A stretch of DNA of 64,000 nucleotides from positions 86,474,979 to 86,538,978 of the forward strand of contig OZ022501.1 in assembly GCA_963989385.1 (NCBI GenBank), given 5' to 3'. Source of the stretch: Ctena decussata. Lineage: Eukaryota; Mollusca; Bivalvia; Lucinida; Lucinidae. Made by a program: the position numbers and the translations under genes. This document shows, one piece after another, positions 41,701-46,254 of this stretch (within the stretch, counting starts at the first letter, position 1; each line of letters begins with the position of its first letter). The notes under the pieces are model-generated. The model searched no databases. It was not told where the DNA came from and saw only the letters and a program-made list of their open reading frames with translations.

Positions 41701-44700
41701 CTGCGGATCATTAATATTTTCACAACATGCAGCAACCAGCCCTCAATACTAAATGGGAATATATAGCAATATAGAAGGCACACAAAACAAACAGGACAAA
41801 CCAAACTCCAAGTTTTTTGCTCAGTTCCAGCAGATAGCCACGAGGCTATCCTAATTAATAGAACGCCTACAAAGACAAAGAATAACAATAATAACAAACC
41901 GAAACAGAAGCACCCCTTCGAATGGATATATATACACCGCTTAGGCTTGTCGGGAGATCTTTAGCCCCGTTTACTTTTTGTAATCCTTCACGGGACGTTC
42001 CGAAGGCTATTGCTACTCTAAGATGTGTAAAAAAATATATTCTAGTTGCCCAAGGAGTGCACGTGTATTGTCCGGCTTTACCCAAGTAATAATGCCTAAG
42101 GTAGCCAAAACTGATAATTGAGCCGCGACACGAGAAAACCAACAAAGTGGTTGTGCGTCCAGCGCAGACTCAGATCAGCCTGGGCATACGCCCAGTCCGC
42201 TCAGACTCTTCGCTCAGCGCTTAAAGGGTAGCTAGGCGTCAAAGCTACCTTTATGCGTACAGCGAAGACTCTGATCAGACTGGGCGGATGTCCAGGCTGA
42301 CCTGAGTCCTCGCAGGGCGCTCAACAACTTTTTTGGTTTTGTCGTGTCGCGGCTCAATTATGTATTAGACAGGGGACAAGACTGAGCATTGCACGATCAT
42401 AGCGTTACGCGCACCGGTATTTTCCGTTCATTTTCAATGGAAAAATCTAAAGCTACGTTTTTGTTGGCATTTAGATAAACACAGTTCTATCAACGCAGCC
42501 TTAAAAATGCGAATTTTAGCTCTGTCAGTTTACTACAGAATTATTTCCACTTGTTGTGCAATGAATATAGTAAAAAATGTAAGCACCGTTACTAAGATCT
42601 GTTGAAAACTAAAGCTTCTACGGCAGAAGCTTTAGTTTTCAACAGATCTTGTTTTTCGATGTGTTTGAAATACTCATTCGAGAGCTATTTTAATGATTTA
42701 AATGTGGAGCAGTCAAAGTACGTAAGACGTAAGTCCGAACTCATAAAACATTTAAATATCCACAAATCCCAAATAGTTTTATATCCAGACATGGGCCCTC
42801 AAAATTGATGTGCGAATAGGTGCTCGCAAGTAGTAAGCATAACCTGTCTTATATAATACACCCGCTTTTTTATCCAAATTCTGAGTTTTTCTTATTTAAA
42901 TGATTCAAAAGTAGCGTCTTTTGCATTTAAGAAAAATGCAGAAAAATATGTGACACTTTACATATTTTGTGCAATTACGACGACGATCGAAAAGTTCTAA
43001 GCCTAAGATATTTCTAGTAAATCTGCACATGCGTGCTTAACACGAATATAATTAGTTGTCATGTACTAGCTTTCGATGGAAGCTTCAAACATATTTGGCG
43101 AAAGTTTCCTTTAAAAAAAAAGAGTTAAAAGATATCCACTTCAGTGCACACAGAGCATGCGACTCCGACTGTCTGCAGAAACTCTCATAGTAAACACTTT
43201 TTAAAAACTATAATTTTGCTTTTTATTCTGAAATGGAATAAATTTATGTTTGCATATATCATCAATTATCGGGTTGCTGTGGGACATATATTTGTAAAAA
43301 AAAAAAACAAGTATGCAAAAAGTTATGGTCGGTCAAAGAGCTATACAGTGCACTCTTGGGGGTAACTGTAAAAGGTCAAGCGTTATCCAGTTGATATTTA
43401 AGATAAATTCCCGAAATTGGGTGATTGTTGCTCTGTCGAATGGCTTTTTAAATTCAATAACTCAAATTCGCTCTCAAGGTTTCAAAGTATGGTGGGACTT
43501 TTCATTCGCTCCTCGCATACAAGCGCCGAAATACAGGTTAGACCAAGATGTAAAAATTATCAAAACTTAAAAAGTGCGTCTCATTTGACAAAAACTGGGT
43601 TGATCGGACTATTTACTTTTGAGTAACTCGTCTACGGCTGCAGAGCAGGAAGCACATATTTAACATTGTGTCTTATGAGACGTTCTCATTTAAGCTGGGC
43701 CATTAGCTATTAATTTTGTCCTTCGTATTACCTTTCTTTAAATTACAAAATGACGGTTCTGTTTACCCTCTGACAAGTAGCCCTCTGTCTAAAGAAGTAG
43801 ATAAAAGTACCAAGACATGCATGCGTTTTGTTAGGCATTTTTAACACCGGTTTAAATAAGGATACCCTGGTTTAAAAGGCGACGTTTTTAAATGTCACAA
43901 TGTTGCAGTTGCATAGATACGAACGCCGCACGGCCAAAAAAGATAAATCACTGCTTAAAATCGAGTTCCATTATTAAATTCAGGTGATTTCTTACATATT
44001 CCCCCGCTTAAACAATATCTAAAGGGTAGTTTTTGCTACGAAATGCGACTGGGAACTAATGTCGCAAATTTTATGTAACCTACGTCACAGCGGTAAATTC
44101 ATGATATATGTATTAACTAAGATGGCCCGGCATCATAAAACTTACAAGATCACACGAAGAAATATGTGTTCCTCAATATTTTATATTATTTCTTCAAATT
44201 TGCTCCATTTTGTTTATTTTACTCGACTTCAAAATACATTACCCCGGCATTTTTCTGTAAGAATGTAACCTTACGTCACGGGCTTTTCTTAAAACTGAGC
44301 AAAGCAATCGCTCTGAAACTCATGTGCAAAATCCTGCCTAGTAACAGCTACAAGATGGTGTGCTTAGATTTCATGCACTGAAACATTAAATGGTACAAAA
44401 CGTTAAAAAGTGTTCTGTAACCTACGTCACACGTAACCTACGCCACAACGTCACAAAGACCACGTTGTGAAAGCGTTGACGTCATTTGATTAAGCAGCGC
44501 TTTATAGAAAACCCCTTTCTTCCAAAAAAGCAAAGAAAAACATTTTAAATTGAAACTAGCCAAAAACATCAAATGTCAGTAGATTAGTAAATGTGCAATG
44601 TTACGCATGTCAAAATAAACGTATGCGACATCGTCCTTCAACGTATATAAATAACGTCATACAATACGCCATTTATAATTGTTAGGGTATGTCTCTAAAC

Positions 44701-45764
44701 ATGGTTGATATTCCATAATCTAAAACTATTATCTGAAAATATTTTAAAGCTTTGAAGCAGATATAATGAGCATTATGGTCGTGAGTTTTCTTTGAATTCT
44801 GGCATGGTTGTATACATGGCCATTTTTGTACGCGAATGGCCCAGCTTAACTGAGAACGTCTCTAATACATACTGTGTTTAGTCTTAATGGATTGTTTCTA
44901 AACTTGCATATAATTAGAACGGGCATAAAACCTCGGACGAGGTAAAATAAAAAAAAAAGACTGGCTGAATCGAAGTTTTGAACTTGCTTGTCCTTGATTG
45001 CAGAAAAGACAATGTTCGAAGACGTCTCCTGCGTAGTATGTTGCATTTTAAACGACGGTTTTGCTACTTGCAGATAATTAAGTTCACAGTCAGTAATGAA
45101 AACCTTTCTGATCAGACCAATCAACTGGCAGTAACTTGTTTCTGACAGCAGTAAAATCCCATAACGGATCTGTTTTTTTCTACATAGAATGTTTATATTC
45201 AGCGGATTATTATTTATTATACATAAACAATAAATAAACAAAAATAAATAAACAAAAGTAGAAACAAAAATAAAACTTGTTCCGTTGGGCCACTTTAACT
45301 GTGTAAATACACACGTGGAGAAGGGGATGGTTTTCTGTTAGTTTAGCAGAAAACCACCCCTTTCTCCACGTGTGTATTTACACAGTTAAAGTGGCCCAAC
45401 GGAACAAGCTAACAGAAAACCATCCCCTTCTCCACGTGTGTATTTACACAGTTAAACTGGCCTAACGGAACAAGTTTTACTTTTGTTTATTTTTTTCTCC
45501 ATCAGAACACCGGCGACGTTCTGATTGCAGGTTTACCTACCTTCCCTTTCTTTATTACACTTTTCTTCTTTTTCAGGTCCATTTAAAAATAAAATTCAAA
45601 AGGGTACACCCAGAAGGAACACAAGACGACTAGTGGATGCGGCAAAGGGTGATATGTTGAACGCAACCAGGAGACTATTACAGGATTTCTATAAAGCATA
45701 TATGGAGGAAATGTTTCGAGTAACTGGAGATGAAGCATTTTTGTATAACTCCAAGCATAGTTGA
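1672..45764 (+). CDS. CHST15-like: gene A: CHST15-like carbohydrate sulfotransferase, 7 exons, 464 aa
   Basis: Joining 1672-2103, 22681-22879, 24026-24127, 25040-25196, 34787-34958, 40613-40757 and 45577-45764 gives an uninterrupted 464-residue frame, with GT-AG at every intron and junction phases 0,1,1,2,0,1. Residues 20-37 are a hydrophobic anchor after basic residues (type II Golgi topology). Residues 38-144 form a low-complexity stem with NxT sequons. GVKKCGT at 174-180 is the 5'-phosphosulfate loop, and RDPVERLYSDY from 292 is the 3'-phosphate site. The end ([10 protein letters not shown], then DEAF) resembles the CHST15 C-terminus, and human CHST15 is longer (about 560 aa). Family knowledge: PAPS-dependent sulfation of GalNAc-4-sulfate at C6 in chondroitin/dermatan sulfate in the Golgi lumen. 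The exact acceptor in this animal is unknown. All reactive motifs look intact, so the gene is probably functional. The large introns are filled with mobile elements. Confidence 0.88.
2323..3510. repeat. rearranged M1 cluster with ~80 bp inverted repeats
   Basis: A truncated M1 start (2323-2382) runs into about 80 bp of other sequence (2383-2460), followed by a nearly complete M1 copy (2461-2697). About 550 bp of unrecognised DNA follows, then another M1 copy truncated at its 3' end (3247-3432). That last copy is joined to the inverse of the same 80 bp segment (3433-3508). The 80 bp arms are near-identical inverted copies, containing TGATGTAGTGTGTTTTGC in one orientation and its inverse in the other. 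No coding sequence is supported here. Confidence 0.7.
3763..3953. repeat. 191 bp palindromic MITE with CTTAC target duplication
   Basis: The ends are CACACCGGGTAGGCGGCAA and its inverse, and inverted similarity continues almost to the centre. CTTAC stands directly on both sides (3758-3762 and 3954-3958), a 5 bp target-site duplication. It is non-coding and non-autonomous. The sequence between it and 4520 shows nothing recognisable. Confidence 0.85.
4525..5050 (+). repeat. interspersed SINE-like repeat, family F
   Basis: The segment is recognisably repeated at 40967-41345 in the same orientation. Parts recur inverted at 48855-49095, 58535-58700, 61240-61640 and around 61780-62975. Shared landmarks are AGTTGGTTGGGGCCGG and CGTCCCAAGGCGGTACTT. 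The beginning (TTAGTGGTTAACC, then GGGGTTCAGACTC) weakly resembles tRNA-type A and B boxes, so a tRNA-derived SINE is possible but not shown. No reading frame is credible. Confidence 0.6.
5191..5320 (+). repeat. short interspersed repeat, family G
   Basis: About 130 bp beginning GCTGCTGACTCGG and containing GTTGGGGATAGGGTTTGGGA is nearly identical at 46361-46490 and inverted at 63098-63212. The high identity suggests recent dispersal. The sequence 5321-6016 after it shows no gene. Confidence 0.75.
6017..7119 (+). mobile_element. tandem-unit element E1 (GTCGAGCC ends, ~161 bp units x5)
   Basis: The element is bounded by GTCGAGCCCG at the left and the near-inverse CCGGCTCGAC at the right. After the left end comes a GTGC/GTCC simple repeat (about 6070-6130), then about five diverged units of 159-163 bp. 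Each unit has AATAATTTGGCACAATTGTT and most have TCAAGGTCACACTTGAAGG. A pyrimidine-rich tail with a T run precedes the right end. It has no protein coding. The layout recalls the pearl elements described in bivalves (known family, now usually grouped with non-autonomous Helitrons), but that assignment is inference. Confidence 0.7.
7120..7962. other. no recognisable feature
   Basis: The sequence is AT-rich and unique-looking. Short open frames on both strands have no domain signal, and no repeat was recognised against the rest of the window. Confidence 0.5.
7963..8250 (+). repeat. direct repeat D1
   Basis: This 288 bp segment, starting CAGTCTTTC and ending GTGGACTGATTCC, is copied in the same orientation at 12012-12300 with only scattered differences. 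The pair flanks the interval containing the Mutator-like pseudogene and the HNH reading frame. The sequence from 8251 to 8995 shows nothing recognisable. Confidence 0.85.
8996..10837 (+). pseudogene. Mutator-like transposase pseudogene (about 614 codons)
   Basis: A single frame runs from ATG at 8996 to TGA at 10837 and is broken by in-frame stops at 9518, 9644, 9779, 9875 and 10304. No indel is needed to keep frame. It begins like molluscan Mutator-like transposase-domain proteins ([11 protein letters not shown]). It then shows the [17 protein letters not shown] block, [13 protein letters not shown] (acidic residues probably in the catalytic core), [13 protein letters not shown], a CYDGDCSKC zinc-type cluster and NNWWNRSMF. 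The match is to the family as I remember it, not to a search. Degraded coding similarity may continue to about 10990. Substitution-only decay suggests moderate age. It sits in intron 1 of gene A, on the same strand. Confidence 0.75.
10838..11719. other. flank between transposase pseudogene and HNH frame
   Basis: Apart from possible remnants of the transposase C-terminus up to about 10990, only a decayed M1-like segment (about 11385-11450, AGATCAGCCTG near ATCTGATCAGGATC) is recognisable. No TIR for the Mutator-like element was identified. Confidence 0.4.
11720..12037 (-). CDS. HNH/His-Me finger zinc-loop domain fragment (I-PpoI-like)
   Basis: The reverse-strand frame is open from 12037 (after a TGA) to TAA at 11720-11722. 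It reads NGYGAVKYN, then AHRLCL, then [11 protein letters not shown], then a conserved E-x4-N, C-x5-C-x2-H and a final C. The order and spacing match the zinc-binding loop of His-Me homing endonucleases. The general-base His (SHLC), the metal-binding Asn 21 residues later and most zinc cysteines are present. The expected zinc His after the second Cys is Tyr here (SDYL). The frame has no ATG, so it is an exon, a fragment or a transposon remnant. Family knowledge: such domains nick or cut DNA. Its first 26 bases lie inside direct repeat D2. Confidence 0.6.
   Translation of the reverse strand, partial: RVNVYRKDWARKVQKNGYGAVKYNCLVTGQWRSTTAHRLCLMVFTRHLDIDDRDISHLCHNSLCIRSDYLSAEPHELNCERIKCVDRGKCQSHGEYPLCLLHIKL
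12012..12300 (+). repeat. direct repeat D2
   Basis: This is the same-orientation partner of 7963-8250, sharing the GACCCGTCAACTTATGA and GCTATAGCAAGCAGGATATT blocks. The D1-D2 distance is about 4.05 kb. It could be an LTR-like, recombination or segmental-copy signature; no TG...CA ends or primer site were seen. Confidence 0.85.
12580..12735 (+). mobile_element. tRNA-derived SINE
   Basis: The head GTGTAGTGGATAAGACTCC resembles a polymerase III A box, and GGTCGCAAGATCGATCCC is a degenerate B box. The 3' part ends GGGACGTTAAACCC and then GTCACTCACT, matching the 3' end of the SINE at 51060-51251. It has no coding capacity. Confidence 0.6.
13022..13869. mobile_element. ~850 bp foldback element with long imperfect TIRs
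   Basis: The left end (AAGGTGGTGATTTATGG, then AAAATCTGCATAAAAC) is mirrored at the right (GAGGTGGTGATAATC, then AAAATCTGCATCAAAC, read inverted). Inverted similarity extends for more than 200 bp per side, including an AGATCAAAGG block and an A-rich block. The centre (about 13300-13550) is unpaired and non-coding. It is a non-autonomous TIR or foldback element. Confidence 0.65.
13870..15619. other. no recognisable gene
   Basis: AT-rich intronic DNA. Short open frames on both strands have no recognisable domain. No repeat shared with the rest of the window was identified. Confidence 0.45.
15622..15690 (-). mobile_element. tRNA-like SINE head fragment
   Basis: On the reverse strand, CTAGAGCATTTGC, then a spacer, then GGGTTCGAGTCC resemble polymerase III A and B boxes. 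The acceptor stem does not pair as in a functional tRNA, so this is read as a SINE remnant. Confidence 0.4.
16088..16624. repeat. inverted GGGGTACCCCCATCGGACA boxes
   Basis: GGGGTACCCCCATCGGACAC at 16088 is mirrored by TGTCCGATGGGGGTAC at 16609-16624, with a second partial box at 16594-16607. ATCGGACACC also occurs near 15895. They may be the termini of a small element. Nothing else was recognised from 15700 to 18300 apart from these boxes. Confidence 0.4.
18308..19219 (+). mobile_element. tandem-unit element E2 (GTCCCCCGCC ends, ~190 bp units x4)
   Basis: The ends GTCCCCCGCC (18308) and GGCGGGGGAC (ending 19219) are inverted. Four units repeat with a spacing of 190-191 bp, each with CACACAAGGTACC and ATGTGAGGATTATATCCAAA. 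A GGACGGAAGGACGG simple repeat (19100-19175) lies next to the right end. A diverged piece of one unit recurs at about 50735-50860. The overall plan (ends, units, GGAC-type simple repeat) is like E1 and E4. It is non-coding. Confidence 0.7.
19220..19884. repeat. unannotated stretch with a (CA)n microsatellite
   Basis: A (CA)n run of about 25 bp lies at 19681-19705, preceded by a C run. The rest is not recognised. An open frame across 19157-19426 starts inside element E2 and has no domain signal. Confidence 0.7.
19885..20172 (-). mobile_element. tRNA-derived SINE (reverse strand)
   Basis: Read on the reverse strand the head is GGCCGCGTAGCGCAATCGG, then GGTCCAATACCCGG, close to tRNA A and B boxes. 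A tRNA-unrelated body follows (TGACCGCCCCGACATGACC) and an A-rich, AACAA-type tail around 19895-19915. A functional tRNA is unlikely because the head continues straight into the SINE body. Confidence 0.65.
20345..20490. repeat. CTTCACA-type minisatellite
   Basis: Short units of about 10-22 bp (ACTTCACAC, AGTTCATACTTCACACTT) repeat imperfectly, interrupted by an A run at about 20443-20452. Non-coding. Confidence 0.7.
20969..21206. repeat. hairpin MITE, family M1
   Basis: A complete but diverged copy (TGAACCGCGACAC at the start, GTCGCGGTTCA at the end) with the same internal hairpin arms as the copy at 60307-60544. The sequence 21207-22069 beyond it shows nothing recognisable. Confidence 0.8.
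22070..22288. repeat. 219 bp palindromic element P, copy 1
   Basis: It starts GGCCGTATTCATAAA and ends with the inverse, and nearly the whole length is self-complementary around AGACTGTTCCTCCAGACC. It lies 390 bp upstream of exon 2. A second copy is at 23774-23975. No clear target duplication was found. Confidence 0.8.
22681..22879 (+). CDS. CHST15-like: gene A exon 2 (5'-phosphosulfate loop)
   Basis: This exon encodes residues 145-210 plus one base of residue 211. The acceptor TATATTGCAG ends at 22680 and the donor is GTGAGA at 22880. It carries the N-P-C-W motif at the catalytic-domain start, then [17 protein letters not shown], where the Lys of the loop binds PAPS phosphosulfate. EHPDFVRP and KEAQWF follow, both typical of CHST15-like enzymes. 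Sequence after 22880 is intronic, with an ATTT-type simple repeat at 22893-22915. Confidence 0.88.
23774..23975. repeat. palindromic element P, copy 2
   Basis: It has the same palindrome as 22070-22288 (GGCCGTATTTATAAAAC start, AGACTGTTCCTCCAG centre). The right arm is truncated or diverged after CAGCATAGCAACGA. It lies in intron 2, just 50 bp before exon 3, so the two copies bracket exon 2. The rest of intron 2 (22916-23773) shows nothing recognisable. Confidence 0.75.
24026..24127 (+). CDS. CHST15-like: gene A exon 3
   Basis: This exon encodes residues 211 (split Asn) to 244 plus one base of Gly245. The acceptor is TTTTTTTCAG ending at 24025 and the donor is GTGAGA at 24128. The product segment NFDTYIDMF ... 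NLITG leads into GEASPS, the Gly-Glu-Ala-Ser block known in this sulfotransferase subfamily. Intron 3 (24128-25039) shows no repeat except the ATTT tract before exon 4. Confidence 0.85.
24986..25037 (+). repeat. (ATTT)n tract acting as polypyrimidine stretch of exon 4 acceptor
   Basis: About a dozen TTTA tetranucleotides run directly into TATTTTGTAG, the acceptor of exon 4. The only pyrimidine-rich sequence available to this splice site is the microsatellite itself. Length change could alter splice efficiency (inference). Confidence 0.75.
25040..25196 (+). CDS. CHST15-like: gene A exon 4 (3'-phosphate-binding motif)
   Basis: This exon encodes residues 245-296 and two bases of Arg297. The acceptor is TTTTGTAG at 25039 and the donor GTATTT at 25197 is weaker than the others. 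It contains [11 protein letters not shown], a sequon NLT, and [13 protein letters not shown], the start of the 3'-PAPS-binding motif. The split Arg is completed by exon 5, giving RDPVERLYSDY as in CHST15 proteins. Confidence 0.87.
25300..26465 (+). mobile_element. tandem-unit element E3 (~155 bp units x7), left part
   Basis: Seven diverged units with a spacing of 140-160 bp each contain a form of ACAGGTTGAGTT(C/T)GAAAA and GGAGTTATG(G/A)CCCCTGATAG. A CCCCCGC motif with a short GTCTGTCGGTCC stretch lies at the left end (25313-25395). The array is interrupted at 26465 by element E4 and resumes at about 28422 with AAAAATGGGAAAAAG and TTTCCACTCAT, so E3 is older than E4. Non-coding. Confidence 0.65.
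26466..28421 (+). mobile_element. tandem-unit element E4 (~445 bp units x4), nested in E3
   Basis: The left end is GAGGGCCATGAGGCCCTG, then GCTCACCTGGGC; the right end is GGCTCAGGTGAGCT. Four units with a spacing of 443-463 bp repeat GTTCTGGAGAAGAA, GGCCATGTTGGTCATGTGACC and AAAGGTCAAGGTCAA. A GACGGACGGACGACGG simple repeat (28320-28372) precedes the right end. The flanking sequence on each side is E3, so this is a nested insertion. Confidence 0.75.
28688..33685. repeat. 5 kb TIR-bounded array of A-B-B ordered monomers with central inversion
   Basis: The outer ends are inverted copies: left TTAAGTACAAAAGCCGG, then ATAGGGACATTTCTTATTTC; right the same inverted. Inside are ten ~400-550 bp monomers, each joining an (AACTTCTTACTTCT)n-type block, a GCGTCCGCAGCG segment, a GTCTACCCGTCAG segment and usually (TATG)n. 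Type A has TCGGTATGTTTGACTGTC; type B has the TCTGACCGCCCTTCCATT and TTGCCTTAAGTATG blocks. The order is A,B,B to about 30150, a truncated start to about 30250, then in reverse orientation A,B,B,A,B,B,A. Boundaries between monomers are approximate. No coding function is supported. Confidence 0.8.
33686..34786 (+). other. end of intron 4, no recognisable feature
   Basis: Unique-looking AT-rich intronic sequence leading to the exon 5 acceptor. An A-rich run near 34670-34720 is the only simple-sequence feature. Confidence 0.5.
34787..34958 (+). CDS. CHST15-like: gene A exon 5
   Basis: This exon encodes the last base of Arg297 and residues 298-354. The acceptor is TGTATTTACAG ending at 34786 and the donor GTAAGC is at 34959 (phase 0). 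It begins LYSDYYHQF, completing the 3'-PAPS site, and ends with [18 protein letters not shown]. That matches the conserved sequon plus R-S-C-x-Y block of CHST15 just before its V-R-L-Q-V-G-x-Y segment. Confidence 0.87.
35263..36336 (+). mobile_element. tandem-unit element E5, copy a (~176 bp units x5)
   Basis: It starts AGCTCACCTGAGCC and CAAGGTGAGCTT, then a GTCCGTCGTCCGGCGTCC simple stretch (35310-35350). About five units at 175-177 bp spacing repeat TTGTCCGGGCCCTAGCTTC and GAATTTGGGCCAGGTTGGAT. The array stops at 36336, where element E6 begins, so this copy lacks its own right end. Non-coding; short open frames on the minus strand are the repeat translated. Confidence 0.7.
36337..37713 (+). 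mobile_element. tandem-unit element E6 (~146 bp units x9)
   Basis: It begins with CCCCTCGCACAATGAAG followed by TTATGAAGGGG, a short inverted end. About nine units with a spacing of 140-152 bp follow, each with TCAAGGTCACAGTGGCTATT, ATCGCTCTAGCGCCTTCATT and AATATCTTGGACAAGTTCGC. It is directly followed by the start of another E5 copy at 37714, so its own right end is not evident. Confidence 0.7.
37714..38205 (+). mobile_element. tandem-unit element E5, copy b (one unit, intact ends)
   Basis: It starts TAGCTCACCGCAGCC and CAAGGTGAGCTT like copy a, has one TTGTCCGGGCC unit, and ends ACTCAGGTGAGCTACAGG then CCAATGGTCCTCTTG. This supplies the complete end structure that copy a lacks. Confidence 0.7.
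38478..38851. repeat. 374 bp MITE with CCGTATAC ends
   Basis: The ends are CCGTATACGCGGTAATTTTCGC and an imperfect inverse (GCGAAAATTATCTTGTATACGG). There is a central inverted pair around ACACTTGAGCCAGTT and AACTGGCTCAAGTG. Subterminal TTCGCGG and CGCGAAA motifs are frequent. No clear target duplication was found. Confidence 0.7.
38941..40128 (+). mobile_element. 1.19 kb TIR element T, copy 1
   Basis: The left end AGAGACGTTCTCAGTTAAGC then TGGGCCAT is inverted at the right end (ATGGCCCAGCTTAAC then GAGAACCTCT). A highly similar, same-orientation copy lies at 43675-44863. The matching open frames in both copies (near 39308 and 44059) are short, lack domain signal and are probably non-coding. 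TACGTCAC motifs recur, for example near 39340, 39535 and 39690-39720. It sits in intron 5, ending 485 bp before exon 6. Confidence 0.8.
40613..40757 (+). CDS. CHST15-like: gene A exon 6
   Basis: This exon encodes residues 355-402 plus one base. The acceptor chosen is CATATTGCTTCAG ending at 40612. It gives [12 protein letters not shown] directly after NKVG, which matches the V-R-L-Q-V-G-x-Y block of CHST15. An upstream in-phase acceptor at 40540 would add 24 residues without similarity to the family. The donor is a perfect GTAAGT at 40758. The product contains [15 protein letters not shown], a conserved W-L-x-V-F-x-x-Q-x-L-I/V-L-R/Q-x-E-D-type segment. Confidence 0.82.
40967..41345 (+). repeat. 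SINE-like repeat, family F
   Basis: Same-orientation, diverged partner of 4525-4895, sharing the GTGGTTAAC start, AGACTCAACAATGCAACC, AGTTGGTTGGGGCCGG and ACTAATTGTTTTGAACTACAGC-like sequence. It sits in intron 6. Confidence 0.65.
41492..41710. repeat. hairpin MITE, family M1 (diverged)
   Basis: A diverged copy with TGACGCGACACTACAAAGCC at one end and TGCTGCGGATCA at the other. The internal AGATCAGCTTGGGCATCC and its inverse are retained. Confidence 0.75.
42119..42356. repeat. hairpin MITE, family M1
   Basis: A complete 238 bp copy with near-intact TGAGCCGCGACACGAGAAAA ends. The flanks are AT on both sides, consistent with a 2 bp target duplication. Confidence 0.85.
42594..42650. repeat. 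perfect 26 bp inverted repeat (hairpin)
   Basis: The two 26-base arms (AAGATCTGTTGAAAACTAAA, then GCTTCT, and the inverse) are perfectly complementary around a 5-base loop ACGGC. No wider TIR element was recognised around it. It lies in intron 6, so it would be transcribed with gene A. Confidence 0.9.
43675..44863 (+). mobile_element. 1.19 kb TIR element T, copy 2
   Basis: This copy has GAGACGTTCTC at the left and GAGAACGTCTC at the right, so its termini are better preserved than copy 1. The body follows copy 1 closely, with scattered substitutions and small indels. It lies in intron 6, in the same orientation as copy 1. The sequence 42651-43674 before it shows no recognisable gene. Confidence 0.8.
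45276..45475. repeat. three-armed inverted/direct repeat of ~65 bp
   Basis: Arm 1 (45276-45340) is the inverse of arm 2 (about 45344-45408). Arm 2 is followed immediately by a direct copy, arm 3 (45409-45475). All contain CACGTGTGTATTTACACAG in one orientation or the other. A-rich and T-rich flanks (ACAAAAATAAATAAAC and GTTTATTTTTT) extend the outer pairing. It lies 100 bp before the final exon. Confidence 0.85.
45577..45764 (+). CDS. CHST15-like: gene A exon 7 (C-terminus)
   Basis: This exon encodes residues 403 (split Arg) to 464 and TGA at 45762. The acceptor is a strong polypyrimidine tract, CTTCTTTTTCAG, ending at 45576. The product has [29 protein letters not shown] and GDEAFLYN, matching the C-terminal DFY and DEAF blocks of CHST15. 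No obvious AATAAA signal was found in the few hundred bases after the stop. Confidence 0.87.
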
Positions 45765-45809
45765 CTCCCGAACTATTTTCCCGCCAGATGAACGGATGCA
45801 TGAATTGCT

Positions 45810-45985
45810 ATTTTACGTACTTTTCAACAGTTTTTCAGTCATATCAGGATGATGGGAGGGTGGCAGTGGAAGGCTGTGCGCACTGGAACCCATTTACGAC
45901 TTAAAGGTTTTACGCCTCAATCGATCTCGGGACCGCTAGTTTAGCAGGTCAGCGCTTAACCCACTGAGCTATCGGGGCTCCTCTT
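45810..45985 (-). mobile_element. tRNA-derived SINE, family S (reverse strand)
   Basis: On the reverse strand the head GATAGCTCAGTGGGTTAAGC and the degenerate B box AGATCGATTG are followed by a body shared with 50268-50470 and 58815-58995 (TCCTGATATGACTGAAAAAC, then GTTGAAAAG). The interval begins 46 bp after the gene A stop codon and could lie in the 3' UTR. Confidence 0.75.
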
Positions 45986-46254
45986 TTCAAGCCAGGAGTT
46001 TTTTCCAAATAACCGGACAAAATAGCTTGATTCTGGGGCTGTGAAATTTGATAAAATACGCCGGTCCCATCAATTGTTAATTTCGAAAACTTAATGATGG
46101 TCAATATTTTTATTTATTAGTATGTATAATTCTAAACTTACCTATAATGTGTTGAAACAATTAGCAATACCGATACAATATATTTTCGTTAACGCAAAAT
46201 GTTGTTGTGCTTCTGTGGAGGCTAAGGGTAGCTCGCCATTGTATCAAATTAGTC

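Noticed and set aside
43144..43626. Overlapping open frames of 69-85 residues in intron 6
   Set aside because: No recognisable domain, no splice-phase fit with gene A, AT-rich composition.
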